From Haliotis asinina (lineage: Eukaryota > Mollusca > Gastropoda > Lepetellida > Haliotidae): 64,000 nucleotides of DNA. The stretch's first letter is position 1. Each line of letters opens with the position of its first letter. Both the position numbers and the translations under genes were made by a program. The stretch spans positions 74,760,504 to 74,824,503 of the forward strand of contig NC_090280.1 in assembly GCF_037392515.1 (NCBI RefSeq). The letters run 5' to 3'. Shown here in pieces: positions 10,660-21,175 of this stretch. The notes below the pieces were generated by a model. That model made no database searches. It was not told where the DNA came from and saw only the letters and a program-made list of their open reading frames with translations.

Positions 10660-11205
10660 TAAGTACATGTACATGTTGTCGTCTAAATATTGAAAAGTTC
10701 AATTTCCTCGTACGAATCGTGTCGTGATTGAGTTTTGCTGAACTAAATCGCTCTACGAGACACTTGATAAAGAGAAGCGGTATTGATTTCACGCCACGGT
10801 CAGCACGTATTGCATGTGCTTAATTGAATGTCTACCTGAAGCAGTAAGTGAGTTTAGTTTTACGCCGCACTCAGCAATATTCCAGCTATATGGCGGCGGT
10901 CTGTAAATAATCGAGTCTGGACCGGACAATCCAGTGATCAACAACATGAGCATCGATCTGAGCAATTGGGAACCGATGACATGTGTCAATCAACCCTGAC
11001 CACCCGATTCCGTTAGTCGCCTCTTACGACAAGCATAGTCGCCTTTTGTGACAAGCATGAGTTGCTGAAGGCCTATTCTACCCCAGGACTTTCACGGGTC
11101 CTACCTGAAGCAACCAAGTGTATTCGTCCAGATTACTTGCCCCGCCTGCTTGTCATAAACGCGTTCACTGCGCTGGTTCATCTAATTTTTGTCTTTCAGT
11201 AGGTT
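10660..11205. repeat. Interspersed repeat with SINE insertion (filled site)
   Basis: 10680-10843 plus 11101-11195 is the reverse-complement homologue of 51465-51700, which lacks the SINE. Shared landmarks are 'gtcgtctaaatattgaaaag', 'aaatcgctctacgagacac', 'cacgccacggtcagca', and 'acttgccccgcctg'. The copy at 51.5 kb has inverted ends of about 28 bases (see there), so this is probably a non-autonomous DNA element whose left end is lost here. Confidence 0.75.
10844..11100 (-). mobile_element. Abalone-type SINE (family 1), 12-bp target-site duplication
   Basis: In its own sense (minus strand) it starts 'ggacccgtgaaagtcc', passes 'gtcgtaagaggcgactaacgg' and 'gatcactggattgtc', and ends '...gaatattgctgagtgcggcgtaaaactaaactcact'. 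It is flanked by the direct repeat CTACCTGAAGCA at 10832-10843 and 11101-11112, and an empty site exists at 51.5 kb. These are hallmarks of LINE-driven retroposition. Confidence 0.93.
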
Positions 11206-13229
11206 CGATGCTTTGGTCATCCATCATCCGTCATTCAGTCACATAACTGAACTCAGGTATCAACAACTGTGTGCAACACATTTGCTGTCGTTTATTCCTG
11301 ACCTTGCCTGCAACCTGTGCTCTCATATATTCCATTATATGTATATCCATATTGTCCATATTGTTCTGTAGAAGTGATTACTTACACTTGTAGGCCTGAC
11401 TTGGCTTTGTTGATATTAGATCTCATACTACTTTCTCAGGCACTGGTCAGCTCAAAGGAGTTTTGTTTACTTTTTACCGTATTTTCTAGCATCTTTGATT
11501 TGACGATGGTTCTACTATGTACACTAGGCGTCGTTGATAAATGGGCAAAATGCTATAGCACATGTAAAGATAGTTCCCAGAATTAATTGAGTTCGAGTGC
11601 CATCTTGATGTCTAAAGTGTTGACAAATGTGAGTCATCGTGAGATACAGACAAGAGGTTCAAACAGCACTAGCAACCATCAGTTGTATAGACCAACCCCC
11701 AACATAAAAATGACAAACATGAAAATGACTGGATCATTCAATATCTTATATCTTATATCCTCGCGCGTCCAAGACACAGGCACACCTTGCGGAATCGCTT
11801 ACATTCCTTCATGAAAGCTCTGCACAGTCCTAGCAGATCCACTGGAGCTGAGTGATGTGTGTACATAGATCAACATGTTCAATTGAGTAGGTTTTGTGCT
11901 AGACTGAATTCCAACCGTGATGAGGTTGGACTTGACTAGTAGAGCCTGTGGTGATTGAAAGCCAAGGTGCTTTTTGTATCGGCTGATCACAAAAGAGCAT
12001 TCAATAAATATCAAATAGTAATGTGTGTCATTAGCTTATAAACTCAGAATTCATACAATTCTTCGTCCTCCAAGTGAGTCTGTTTGTGTCAAGATTGACA
12101 CAGGACAGTATCGGCTACAACATTCACGCTACGTCATGATGTCTTTACTACAAATTTGAATATACTTCAATCGAATAATTCGAGAATACACAGAATCTCT
12201 AAAGAATGTTTTTTGTTCTTGGTGGTGGTTTTTAGACATTTACATAACTATAATTACCATTCTATTTGATATGGCATGGATTTTAATTGTTATTATTGCC
12301 TTTCATCCTTCTCACATCCCTCTCCCTCCTGTCATAACGAGACAATTGCATCTGAGTAGATTTCAATGTTCCTTTTTCTGTTTGCAAATTGACTGTTGAA
12401 TATTGAATATAAACGGAAATGATAGTACCAATGTCATCAATTTTCATATCGCAGGAATCCCCGTCACCTACGTAATTGTCCAGTTCAAGTCATCCCATTC
12501 GACGTGTCAGTGCAACGGGTTCAGTAATATTACAGGGAGTAATATACAAATCGGAACACTTTTGTGCTACAACGCGAAGGTTTTTACCATTATAAACATA
12601 GCTATGTGATTCTAGGTCTGCCGTTGTGACGAATAATGAAAGAATACTGAGGAGTTGAATCAACATCACCAGAGAGATGTCATCATCAACTCCATCGTTA
12701 CTGACCCTCTCGTGGCAGTGTCAACTACTTCTTAACCATTTTAACCAAAATTATTGTGCTTCGATCGATAATTTTTAATTTTCGTAATATTTACATTATA
12801 TTTACCATTGTTTCTTTTCTTCTGAGATTTTAATTTTGAGTGTTCTGAAAAAAAGAACTGATGACCGTTAATTAACGCTGTAGTCAAATGGCCTTCGTAA
12901 ATTAACTGTAATCCTAATATTCCTTGTTTCTTTAATTGTGATAATTAGTGCTAGGTGTTGTTTCTTCCAAACATGTTTCTTTGGTTCTGTATGATTAGTG
13001 TGTTTAATCATAACCATTATCCGTTTTCTGCGAACCTTTGTGTAACTCGTAATCGAAATAAAGCTACGTGTTTTGATACATCAACATCTTCTCATACTTC
13101 CAAGTTCAAAAAATTGATCGACACCCAGTTCAGAAGATTTCATTTATTGACTGCAGAATAGGATCAGAATAGGATGTAGCACAAGTTGTCCAGCTATGAA
13201 GCCAACTCCCCAAATATTTACGACAGTAA
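11206..13229. other. No gene seen
   Basis: Short open frames only, none with a recognisable domain or flanking splice signals. No repeat matched elsewhere in the window. Some AT-rich stretches, for example 12780-12900. Confidence 0.5.
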
Positions 13230-13231
13230 TA

Positions 13232-13743
13232 TACTCTTCAAAACAAGTAGGAGAACCTGACCTTTTGAAGTCTGGTAGAAAACCCATTGAGGAACGTTAC
13301 AATGACATTCATCTTGTGCATGCAGCATCATTTCACGTTATCACCACACGCAAACACAATGCACTGGAAGCACGTGCACATGGGAGCCTCCTACACGTGC
13401 TTGGGGTGTCATTATGAATGTTGACGTTTCTCAGGCAGGTCGATAAGTCAATGTATACCATTTTTTCCCTATAATTGTCTAGCATCTATGCACGGTCAGG
13501 GCTTTCAGGGTCAAATCACACACTACTGACTGAGAATTGTAAATCTGAATTTTTCAGGTCAAACTCCAGTCACCTAACAAGGGGAATAACTGAACGAACA
13601 GCTTTGCTTGGAATGAAATCCTTGTAGCGATGCATTCTCAAAACAGCCATTGTTGTTGTATCAACATTGATGCAATCCCATATATCTCCCAATTTCGACA
13701 ATCGTACATTGAAAGAACAGTTCCCCTACTTTTTTGAAGAGTA
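13232..13743. mobile_element. Deleted Tc1-like element / MITE, 512 bp with TA target sites
   Basis: The left terminus TACTCTTCAAAACAAGTAGG (13232...) and right terminus ...CCTACTTTTTTGAAGAGTA (ending 13743) are inverted repeats of about 27 bases. Each is next to TA (13230-13231, 13744-13745). No transposase domain is recognisable in the 460-base interior, so it is a non-autonomous derivative. The termini differ from the 6578-7753 element, so it belongs to another family. Confidence 0.75.
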
Positions 13744-13749
13744 TATATC

Positions 13750-14226
13750 TACATAATTTAAATCAAATATGTATGAAACAGAGTAACTGGGGAGATATAC
13801 ATGAGAGATCTTCAGTTTGGAAACAGAACAGTTAAAGATGAACAGAGAAATTGTTTTATATAATTACTAAATAATGTAATGATGGGCATGTTGGAAGATA
13901 TTCTGATTTTCTTTAATTGAGAGGCCTTGTTCAGTTGTGATCTTTATGTTTGAAAGTGTACAAACATTCAGAACTGATAAGAGGATATCAGAGGATAATG
14001 TTATCAGTAATGTTTTACTGTCGGTTTTAGAGAGTGGTCAGAAAATACAAGGTAAGTGACAAGATATATTTTTGACAACAACGTGTAGAAGTAAGACCTC
14101 GTCACAGTTTATAATTACCGTAACTGTCATTCTTATTCCCTTGGTGGTGGTGGTGGTGGTGATGTTGAAAATCCCCTTATCGTATGTTGTATTTGTTAAA
14201 CCTTTCTATATTTGTCTGTACTGTCT
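13750..14226. other. No gene seen; short GGT repeat
   Basis: Contains a (GGT)n tract at about 14143-14162 and the start of segmental copy 2. Nothing else is recognised. Confidence 0.5.
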
Positions 14227-14240
14227 TGTATTACTTCAGT

Positions 14241-14883
14241 GAGTGAGTGAGTTTAGTTTTACGCCGCACTCAGCAATATTCCAGCTCTATGGCGGCGGTC
14301 TGTAAAGAATCGAGTCTGGACCAGACAATCCAGTGATCAACATCAACAACTAAGAAAGTGAAATCCCAAATATGACATATGTTGCATTTGACCACTTTCT
14401 AAATGGCATCGTGTAATCATAGCTTTCGGCCGTGGGAGCCGTGCCAATTTACACTCATCAGAGGGGTACACAAAGTACGCAGTCTAGACTACCAGTTGTC
14501 CGACTTTCATTTTTGTGGAAGTCGCGGTGGCTGAGCGGGCTAGGCGGCTGACTTTGTGTGCTGGCGATTAGGTGCCTGACTCTGAGGGTGCGGGTTCGAA
14601 TCCCGGATGGGACTCAACCGAAAAAAGTACTAGAATTTGTACTTTACTAAGAAAGTGAAATCCCAAATATGACATATGTTGCATTTGACCACTTTCTAAA
14701 TGGCATCGTGTAATCATAACATGAGCATCGATCTGCGCAATTGGGAACCGATGAAATGTGTCAACCAAGTCAGCGAGCCTGACCACCCGATCCCGTTAGT
14801 CGCCTCTTACCACAAGCTGAGTCGCCTTTTATGGCAAGCATGGGTTGCTGAAGGCCTATTCTACCCCGCCACCTTCACGGGTG
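14241..14883 (-). mobile_element. Abalone-type SINE (family 1) split by an insertion, 14-bp TSD
   Basis: The SINE 3' part (14241-14345) and 5' part (14720-14883) together make one full minus-strand copy. They are flanked by perfect direct repeats TGTATTACTTCAGT at 14227-14240 and 14884-14897. The SINE is interrupted after 'gatcaacatcaacaac' by 14350-14719. Confidence 0.93.
14350..14722 (+). mobile_element. tRNA-like unit flanked by 72-bp direct repeats, inserted in a SINE
   Basis: The block 'ctaagaaagtgaaatccc...catcgtgtaatcata' occurs identically at 14350-14420 and 14649-14719. Between the copies is a Leu/Ser-tRNA-like head: 'gcggtggctgagcgggctag' (box A-like, about 14523-14543) and 'gcgggttcgaatcccg' (box B, about 14590-14606). 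A related unit lies at 16930-17160. The arrangement of head, internal DNA and terminal direct repeats looks like 1.25 turns of a tandem or circular unit, or a TRIM-like element, rather than a simple SINE. A 3-bp AAC duplication at the insertion point is possible. Confidence 0.75.
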
Positions 14884-15127
14884 TGTATTACTTCAGTCTT
14901 ACATGACAACGTTGTACATCATATAAACTCATCGATAGAATGACTTCCTCAAACTTCAGGACAGAAACATTACACACCGCATATAAATCGCCTTTATCTC
15001 ATTTAACGGACATTTTAAGAAATTGCCAATTTTCATCACGTAGCATATGTGCTAAATATAGCCTCTTAAAATGTGTTTGTCATGTCCAGGTACAGTGTAA
15101 CAAGCTCGTCCTTGGAAACCCTTGAAG

Positions 15128-15300
15128 ATCGGGGTAAGAATTGATACTATTTTCGAAAAAAATTTTTTCATTTTTTCATCCTTAGCACACATACATAACA
15201 GCTGCCTGTTTAATTTTGCGAAATCGCTTGTGAGAGAGTGGCCGCAGGGCTGAGAGTTTCTGGACTTTTGTGAGTCCAGAATTAAATTGTGACGTGTTAT
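15128..15300 (-). repeat. Isolated copy of the outer end of the 56.65-kb foldback element
   Basis: The reverse complement of this stretch matches 56660-56820 at roughly 90% by eye. It includes 'aattctggactcacaaaagtccag' (a 7-bp-stem hairpin), 'gggatttcgcaaaattaaacaggcagctg' and 'gctaaggatgaaaaaatgaaaaa' (shown here only as landmarks). It is followed directly by a SINE fragment. Confidence 0.85.
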
Positions 15301-15304
15301 AGTA

Positions 15305-15505
15305 AACCATGATTGTCGTAAGAGGCGACTAACGGGGTCGGGTCAGACTCGCTGACTTGGTTGACTCATGTCATCGTATCCCAACTACGCAGATTGATGT
15401 CAGTGCTGTTGATCACTAAACTGTCGTATCCAGACTCGATTACTAACGGATCGTCGCCGTATAGCTGGGATATTGCTGACTGAGGCTTAAAAGTCACTCA
15501 CTCGT
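15305..15505 (+). mobile_element. Abalone-type SINE (family 1), 5'-truncated
   Basis: Starts in the 'cttgtcgtaagaggcgactaac' block and runs through 'gttgatcac', 'actcgattact' and 'gccgtatagctgggatattg' to 'cactcactcg'. It lacks the first part of the family consensus. Confidence 0.85.
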
Positions 15506-15794
15506 CCTTGAAATGCTCTGCATGCTGACATTCAAGATCTGGAGATAACCACTTTTGCCAAACTTGACTAGTAAAATGTAGATTTGACGTCAAGGAACGA
15601 CAACCATCAGCCTCAAAGAAGAATTTGTCTTTCATGTGCAACATGGCAAACATATCATTCACTATTTTTCAAGTGCTTCTCCTTTTATGCTAATATCACC
15701 GAAAGAAGCAAGTGCTTCACTGTCAAGGACCCAGTGAAAGCATTCAAGAATACTCTCAGGGACTCTTTTGACCTACGCCATTTCCTTGCCCTTC

Positions 15795-15851
15795 TTCACT
15801 CCGAAGACCTGGGTTCGATTCCCACGGCTACAATGTATGACGCACGTCCAC

Positions 15852-15882
<31 letters not shown>

Positions 15883-15955
15883 ACCCCACACCCCCTCCAT
15901 CCCACCGTGATATTGTTCAAATAGTGTTAAAAGTGCCGTACAACCATGCTCACAC
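15795..15955 (+). mobile_element. tRNA-headed SINE (family 2), degenerate, with (C)n(CA)n expansion
   Basis: Contains 'actccgaagacctgggttcg' with box B 'GGTTCGATTCC'. The usual 'acccatttctggtgtccccc' part is replaced by about 19 C and a CA run (15851-15883). It then resumes with 'cgtgatattgttcaaatagtgttaaaagtgccgta'. Low-complexity growth inside a SINE. Confidence 0.7.
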
Positions 15956-16784
15956 ACATTCCCATATCATGATTCTAGCGCATGATACATGTACCGGTTC
16001 ATAAAGTGGGTATGCAGCAGGAGAAGATAGACCAGGGCAGTAATTACTGAAATTAAATCAATTAAAATTTATGATTCTATACAGTTTCGAGCAATGTTGT
16101 TTTCGCACATGCGATCATCAGGCGCACATCTGGTGTAATCTACGTCCCTTCAATGCCTTACAAAAAGTGCATTGTCTGGATTCATCACGTATAATGAAGT
16201 GGATGTGAGTAGATTGGTTCCCAACCAGCCAAGTTTGTTTGATGAGATCATCAATGAAATTGCATTAACTTGCATTTAATTGAGCTTTTATATTTATCTT
16301 TCTTCCAACCAGGCCAGCCCAGTTATAGTGTCAGATAAAGAAACGCAGACGTTAATAGTGTATTTTTAATGTCAGCAGTTACCGCTGCCGGGTTCCACAG
16401 AACTGTGACTCTCTACTTCATAATACCTTTGTTGTGGCTGTGGACAGATGATATCACTAATACTTACGACCTTCACGCCATCACGACATTTGGCTTTTTG
16501 TTCAACCACTGTCATTCAAACGTGAAAATTTTACAACAGAGTGGGCTCATTCAGAGATGAATTCAAGTGATTTCCCAGTAGAGTGCTGATGAGTCTTCAG
16601 ATGTTCTGTTTATCATCATGTTGGTTGGAACCTTTAGAGTAATTAGTGAATCCGGAACAAGCGTTGCTTCACCTGTCTCGGGGTGTTCAAATAGCCATCT
16701 GTCTTGGAGGAAATTATTCAAGGAACTTCTGAATAATCACAGACTGGCAAACAATGTGTTGATGTACCGCTACTGTAAGTACGG

Positions 16785-16832
16785 GGGTGGTGGGGTAGCC
16801 TAGTGGTTAAAGCGTTCACTCACTCACTCAGT
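16785..16832 (+). mobile_element. tRNA-headed SINE (family 2) head joined directly to tail
   Basis: 'ggtggggtagcctagtggttaaagcgttc' (box A region) is followed at once by 'actcactcactcag', the SINE 3' tail. The box B and body are deleted. Confidence 0.75.
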
Positions 16833-16929
16833 AAGCACGTACGAATCTAAATCTAAAATAAGTTGCAATGGATGTCTATGCTTGGAAACAGAGGTATAAG
16901 TGAACTGGAAAATGATCATTTTATGGCAC

Positions 16930-17160
16930 ATAGTCAGAGAGGAACACAAAGTCCATGGTCTAGCCTACCTGTTGTCTGACTTCCAGTTTTGTGGAAGACG
17001 CGGTGGTTGAGTGGATTAAGGCGGCTAACTTCGTGTGTGATTAAGAGTGTGGGTTAGGTGTGTGATTAAGAGTGCGGGTTCAAATCCCAGATGGGACGCA
17101 ACCCAAAAGGTACTAGAATCTGTACTTTATTGGGATAGTATAATCCTACACATAACATGT
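16930..17160 (+). repeat. Leu/Ser-tRNA-like repeat, second copy
   Basis: 'cgcggtggttgagtggattaaggcggc' (box A) and 'gtgcgggttcaaatcccaga' (box B) with the same upstream ('cacaaagt..atggtctagcctacctgttgtc') and downstream ('tactagaatctgtactttat') sequence as the unit at 14420-14650. It has an internal short duplication ('gtgtgattaagagtg' twice). It is not a functional tRNA gene, because the spacing between boxes is far too long. Confidence 0.75.
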
Positions 17161-17439
17161 GTTCCAAAATCCCTTGTTGCTTTGATGTTTGATCATGTCA
17201 TCAACAGTTTTATTGATAGTTAGGCTAAGAAACGTAACATTCCAGAAAGTGTAGGATATATGACAAGCGTCTATCAAATGTCAAACGTCACGCCGATAAA
17301 GCTTTCGCTATAATCAACAATCAAGGCTGATAGTTCAAATTTGACAATTATGGTTAGCACGTATTGGAGAATTATGTTAGAGGTAACACAAGCAAAATCA
17401 TCAAAACTGGTACCATTTCGATATCTGAAAGTCATCATC

Positions 17440-17905
17440 GTGTGTAGCCTCCCTGGGCATCGATGATGACGTTGCATCGTTCGTACATGGAATAGATTAG
17501 CCACTTGATGACCATAGGGTCCATACTCTGCGAAATACCTCCAGCCGCAGTTATCGACCTTGGTTGGAGGTCATTCGGTCTTCCTTGAATCTCGTCCTAA
17601 AGGTATTCTATTGAACTTAAATCCGGACTGAGTACAGACCATTGCTGGATTTTGATGTCATGTTGTATTAGAAAGTCCAATGTTACTCTGGCAGTAATGG
17701 CACGAGCGTAGTCCTGCTGGAAGATGCGATTTCTGTAATTTCCAAATGTGGTACAACGTGGGATCTGGTTAATATAGTGAGCACCAGTCACGCCATTTCC
17801 TCGTCCTTGACCGAAATTCTGTAACACCACGGGGCCAACTCTGAGATAGGGATCATTTGAGGTCGACATGGGATGGTTAATCAGCAATGAAAATATCATT
17901 GGCAT
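17440..17905 (-). pseudogene. Tc1-family transposase remnant
   Basis: The minus strand reads 'RNRIFQQDYARAITARVTLD' (catalytic 'QQDNARPH' box, degenerate), 'WSVLSPDLSSIEYL' (for 'WPARSPDLSPIEHLWD'), and, after a frameshift, the family C-terminus 'MYERCNVIIDAQGGYTR'. There is no intact frame and the inverted ends are not identified. It is older than the element at 6578-7753. Confidence 0.8.
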
Positions 17906-18335
17906 ATCATTTCAAGTCAATGCCATGTAGCTATATTGTGTTGCACTCACCTTACCGTTAAACTGGTTGCTGTCATTCCATACAACTATTTATACATCTG
18001 TGGATAGTAATATATTATTTTGTGAATTGGGATTTTTTCCATAACAGTCTAAACAAGCAAGACTTGGTTACCGTCCTCACGACTTTGCTCCAAAATGACC
18101 CACAAGGACCTTTATGAATTTTCTTTAATATCCTAAAATCGCAGTGGAAGGGCCGTCAACACTTGACTCAATGTGTCTGTTCAACTCATGCTCAAAACGC
18201 TGTTACAAAGTTGCATACTACAGAACCACAGCACTTCAAAATCCATACTGAGAGTAACCAATTACCTGACTACAAGTGATTCAGAATTCAAGCCGCTGTG
18301 AATGTCAAATGTCAATAAATTTTGGGGTTTTTTTT
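17906..18335. other. No gene seen
   Basis: AT-rich sequence between the Tc1 remnant and the pogo element. It may include the decayed 5' part of the pogo element. Confidence 0.4.
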
Positions 18336-18339
18336 GTAT

Positions 18340-19446
18340 ATATTTGCCGGGTTGACATGCTCAGGGAGCATACAGCATGATGTTTATTTCCAAACTCCAC
18401 ACTCAGCACTTGCCCCGTGCCCGGTAAGAAACAATCAAAAGATCGCCTTACTGTTATGCTCGTGGTGAACGCATCAGGCACTGACAAAGATGTTTTAGTA
18501 GAACTTTTGATCCTAATTCTCTGTGTCACTGGTATGCCAACAAGAAGGCTTGGATGACAGCACTGATCTTCAAAGACTGTCTTGTGAAATTTGACAAGCA
18601 CATGCGCACACAGAGACGGCAGGTGATATTACTGGTAGACAACGCCCCTTCCCATGCCTCTGTGGATCTAACTAATGTCAAGCTTCATTTTCTGCCTCCC
18701 AGTACGACATACCACATTCAGCCCCTAGATGCCGGAATAATAAAGGACTTCTGTACAAGAAGCAACAGATGAAATTTCATCTTGACAACGCCAGCGCAGA
18801 CACGCCTTTACCACTGGACATAAAACAAGCCCTACTGTTCGTTCGATTAACGTGGAGAGACGTGAAGAAGACACCAATCATTAACTGCTGGCGCGATACA
18901 AAAGCCCTCCCACCCACTGACAGCCAGATCGACCCCGAAGATGAACCGACTGTAGATTTCCAAGATCTACAAGAAACGCTTGACAAGCTCTACCCGGACG
19001 CACCTGTACCTGTCAGCGAATTCATGGAATATGATGTAAACTTGCCATGTGAGGAAGCCTTGACTGAAGATGAAATTATCGAGATTGTCCGACCTACATT
19101 TACTGCCGACAAGGAAATAAGCATCGAAGAAGACCAGACAACTGAACCAGTGGTTCCCAAGCTATCGGAGGTCAAAACATCTTTGAACACACTGCAAACA
19201 TTTCTGACACACCACTTAGATGTGTTTGATGTTAGTGACCTCGACTTTCTTGACAGTTTGAAAACGAAATTGCTGAAGGCCTCCGAAAAAACTGAACAAC
19301 AAAAATCAATCAAAGACTTTTTTAAAATAAATATAAAATATTGTTCACCAGACGTCAACATGCTAGTGTGGAAGCAGTTGTACGAAAACAGTAGCACATT
19401 CAACATCCGGTTAATAATGGCTGCTGATGTGTGGAAACAAACGTGA
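18340..19446 (+). pseudogene. pogo/Tigger-type transposase (DDE_1, CENP-B-like), frameshifted
   Basis: Three frames carry the product in order. 18410-18480 reads 'PVPGKKQSKDRLTVMLVVNA' (the 'GKKQAKDRITV' motif). 18500-18772 reads 'ANKKAWMTALIFKDCL', 'VILLVDNAPSH' (second catalytic Asp) and 'LPPSTTYHIQPLDAGIIKDF' (third catalytic Asp). 18755-19446 continues with 'LYKKQQMKFHLDN' into the C-terminal helical tail ending 'QQKSIKDFFKI'. Frame breaks fall near 18490 and 18750. The last 225 codons are open. The family's N-terminal HTH/CENP-B DNA-binding domain is not visible upstream, so the copy is truncated and dead. Confidence 0.85.
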
Positions 19447-19699
19447 GTTCTGTGTCAGTGTAGTTATGACATTCATATGAATGTAGGTATGAATCTGATT
19501 GATTATATGATTTTATATGTGTTATACCATCTATGAATGTTAATAAATGATAACAAGAATGTATTATTATTTTTTATTACTGTGAATTCTTTTACATACG
19601 ATAACTGGATGTAGTGTTTCGGATATGCATGCAACATATGCTCATATGAATGGCGATCATGAGCGTTAGTAAACAGTGATACATTGTATTATCACACAA

Positions 19700-19764
19700 A
19701 TACATTAATCCGACACTCTCCTTAATCACTTAATCTTAAGTGTCGGATAAACGAAAGCTGACTG
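19700..19764 (+). mobile_element. 3' terminal inverted repeat of the pogo element
   Basis: The text 'gtgtcggataaacgaaagctgactg' followed by TA matches pogo/Tigger ends (terminal CAGT/ACTG next to a TA target). An internal palindrome 'ccgacactctcc...ttaagtgtcgg' adjoins it. The 5' partner was not found between 17.9 and 18.3 kb. Confidence 0.6.
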
Positions 19765-19804
19765 TATTATGTTGGGTGCTACAAGGTTAGTAGTCAATAT
19801 GCTA

Positions 19805-19875
19805 TTGGTACCTATCCAACCGGGTACCCTTTTTCTACTAGGTGACTAGAGTCAATTTTAAGCACACTCTGTTGC
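19805..19875 (+). repeat. Fragment of repeat family D
   Basis: 'ccgggtaccctttttctactaggtgac..agtcaattttaagcacac' is related to the repeats at 44690-44880 and 50430-50580 (+) and 26660-26785 and 32460-32580 (-). Confidence 0.5.
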
Positions 19876-20770
19876 CACAAGTTAAGACCATAGTTTGCTT
19901 CGACCAGTGTTTGTCCTTAATCCTGAAATGCTGCAAGCGCCAAGGAAAATTCGGAAATAATACGCTCAGTTATTGGGGATGAAAAAACTGTTGGCCATGA
20001 GGACCTGCATAACCCAAAAGCTGTGGGTCCGAGTGATTTTCGGTCGGCTTCTGGTCTAAATTTCAAACGCTGGCTTTGTTGTGGGACAGGGCAACTTGTA
20101 CTAAGCGATCTTAGCGCTACGGTGTTGTCTTAGTCAATGTTAAATTATGGGAGCTACGATCACCTTAACGCTATGACGGCTTTGTACAACGAAGCCCAGG
20201 ACAGAAATCCTAGAAACTCTCAAGAGTGCCGAACAGGTTCACCATCTGAATTTGTGACCTGGGCTGTATGTATAAGATCACACGCCACTTCTAGGTCATT
20301 TACTGTTTAATGAATCTGATAAGTCATGGAGACGTCAACGACAATTTGATCTGCTACATTAGTGAAACACTAAGACACAGACAAGCAGATTGAGTAGCCA
20401 GTAGGAATCAGTCACGCGTACATTTGACTGACTTCAACAAAGAAATCCAGCGGACCTGCTAATATTACATCAGGACAATATGGATGTCATGATCTACTTT
20501 AGCGCACAGTTAGGTCAGTCGCTTTCATAAGCAGAACCATTTAGTAAGATTTGTATGCAAGACCTGCCGTTACACCCTACCTTAGCTTTCATCACCGATT
20601 GCAGCTCAGACACATATCCCAGTCATACATACTGGATTGTTGCCACAGCTTGCTATAGATTCCCAGTCAGTAGTTACACGCAACATAGTCACGTGAGTCA
20701 AGCCATGGATGGCGTACGTTATACGTCAGAGTATTATACAATGAATGGTACAATGGAATACAAACTGAAG
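19876..20770. other. No gene seen
   Basis: No recognised coding, splice or repeat structure. Confidence 0.5.
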
Positions 20771-20773
20771 TGT

Positions 20774-20900
20774 GCGGTCGGGTAGCCCAGTGGTTAAAGC
20801 CTTCCTTCGTCACACCAAAGGCCTGGGTTCGATTCCCCTCGTACCTAAGCCATTTCGGGTGTCCCCTACTGTGAAAGTAAATGAAATTAAACTCACTCAA
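20774..20900 (+). mobile_element. tRNA-headed SINE (family 2)
   Basis: Box A region 'gggtagcccagtggttaaagcc', box B 'GGTTCGATTCC' (about 20827), 'catttcgggtgtcccctac' and a short tail 'aaactcactcaa'. The middle of the tail domain is shortened. Confidence 0.85.
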
Positions 20901-20907
20901 CTTTGAT

Positions 20908-21175
20908 ACTCGTGAAGAGCGGCCTCCTCGTCATGAGCGCTAAGCAACGCTAATGGCTCTTCCCCGGTGTTGACCCGGGTAAGAGTAGGTCCAGCCGAAT
21001 CGGGCAGCCTGTTTGGCGTGGGTTGCGTCCCTTTCTCGATGTCGGAAGGGATTCTGGTGGCTGAGGGCACAGGAGACAAGAACTGTGTTCCTTTTGCCCA
21101 ACACATCACTTCGACCCTGACGTCACCTAGACGTGTGGGCCCATTTCTATCAATCGGTAGGTCACGCCAAACAAT
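20908..21175 (-). repeat. GC-rich interspersed repeat, copy C (inverted)
   Basis: Its reverse complement shows 'atgggccca', 'cgtctaggtgacgtcagggtcga', 'ccaccagaatcccttccga' and 'catgacgaggaggccgctc', matching copies A (8296-8580) and B (23755-24005). Confidence 0.7.

Larger units (their letters stand above)
13920..16750. repeat. Diverged segmental duplicate, copy 2
   Basis: Collinear with 9360-10560 (landmarks given there), but expanded by SINEs at 14241-14883, 15305-15505 and about 15795-15955 and by a foldback-end fragment at 15128-15300. Divergence is high, so the duplication is old. Confidence 0.6.

Noticed and set aside
14519..14610. Possible tRNA gene (boxes A and B present)
   Set aside because: The spacing between boxes is too long, no cloverleaf forms around it, and related copies exist; it is a tRNA-derived repeat head.
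15840..15900. Proline/threonine-rich peptide
   Set aside because: Translation of (C)n(CA)n inside a SINE.
18777..19406. Minus-strand open frames opposite the pogo transposase
   Set aside because: Antisense shadows of the + strand transposase sequence.
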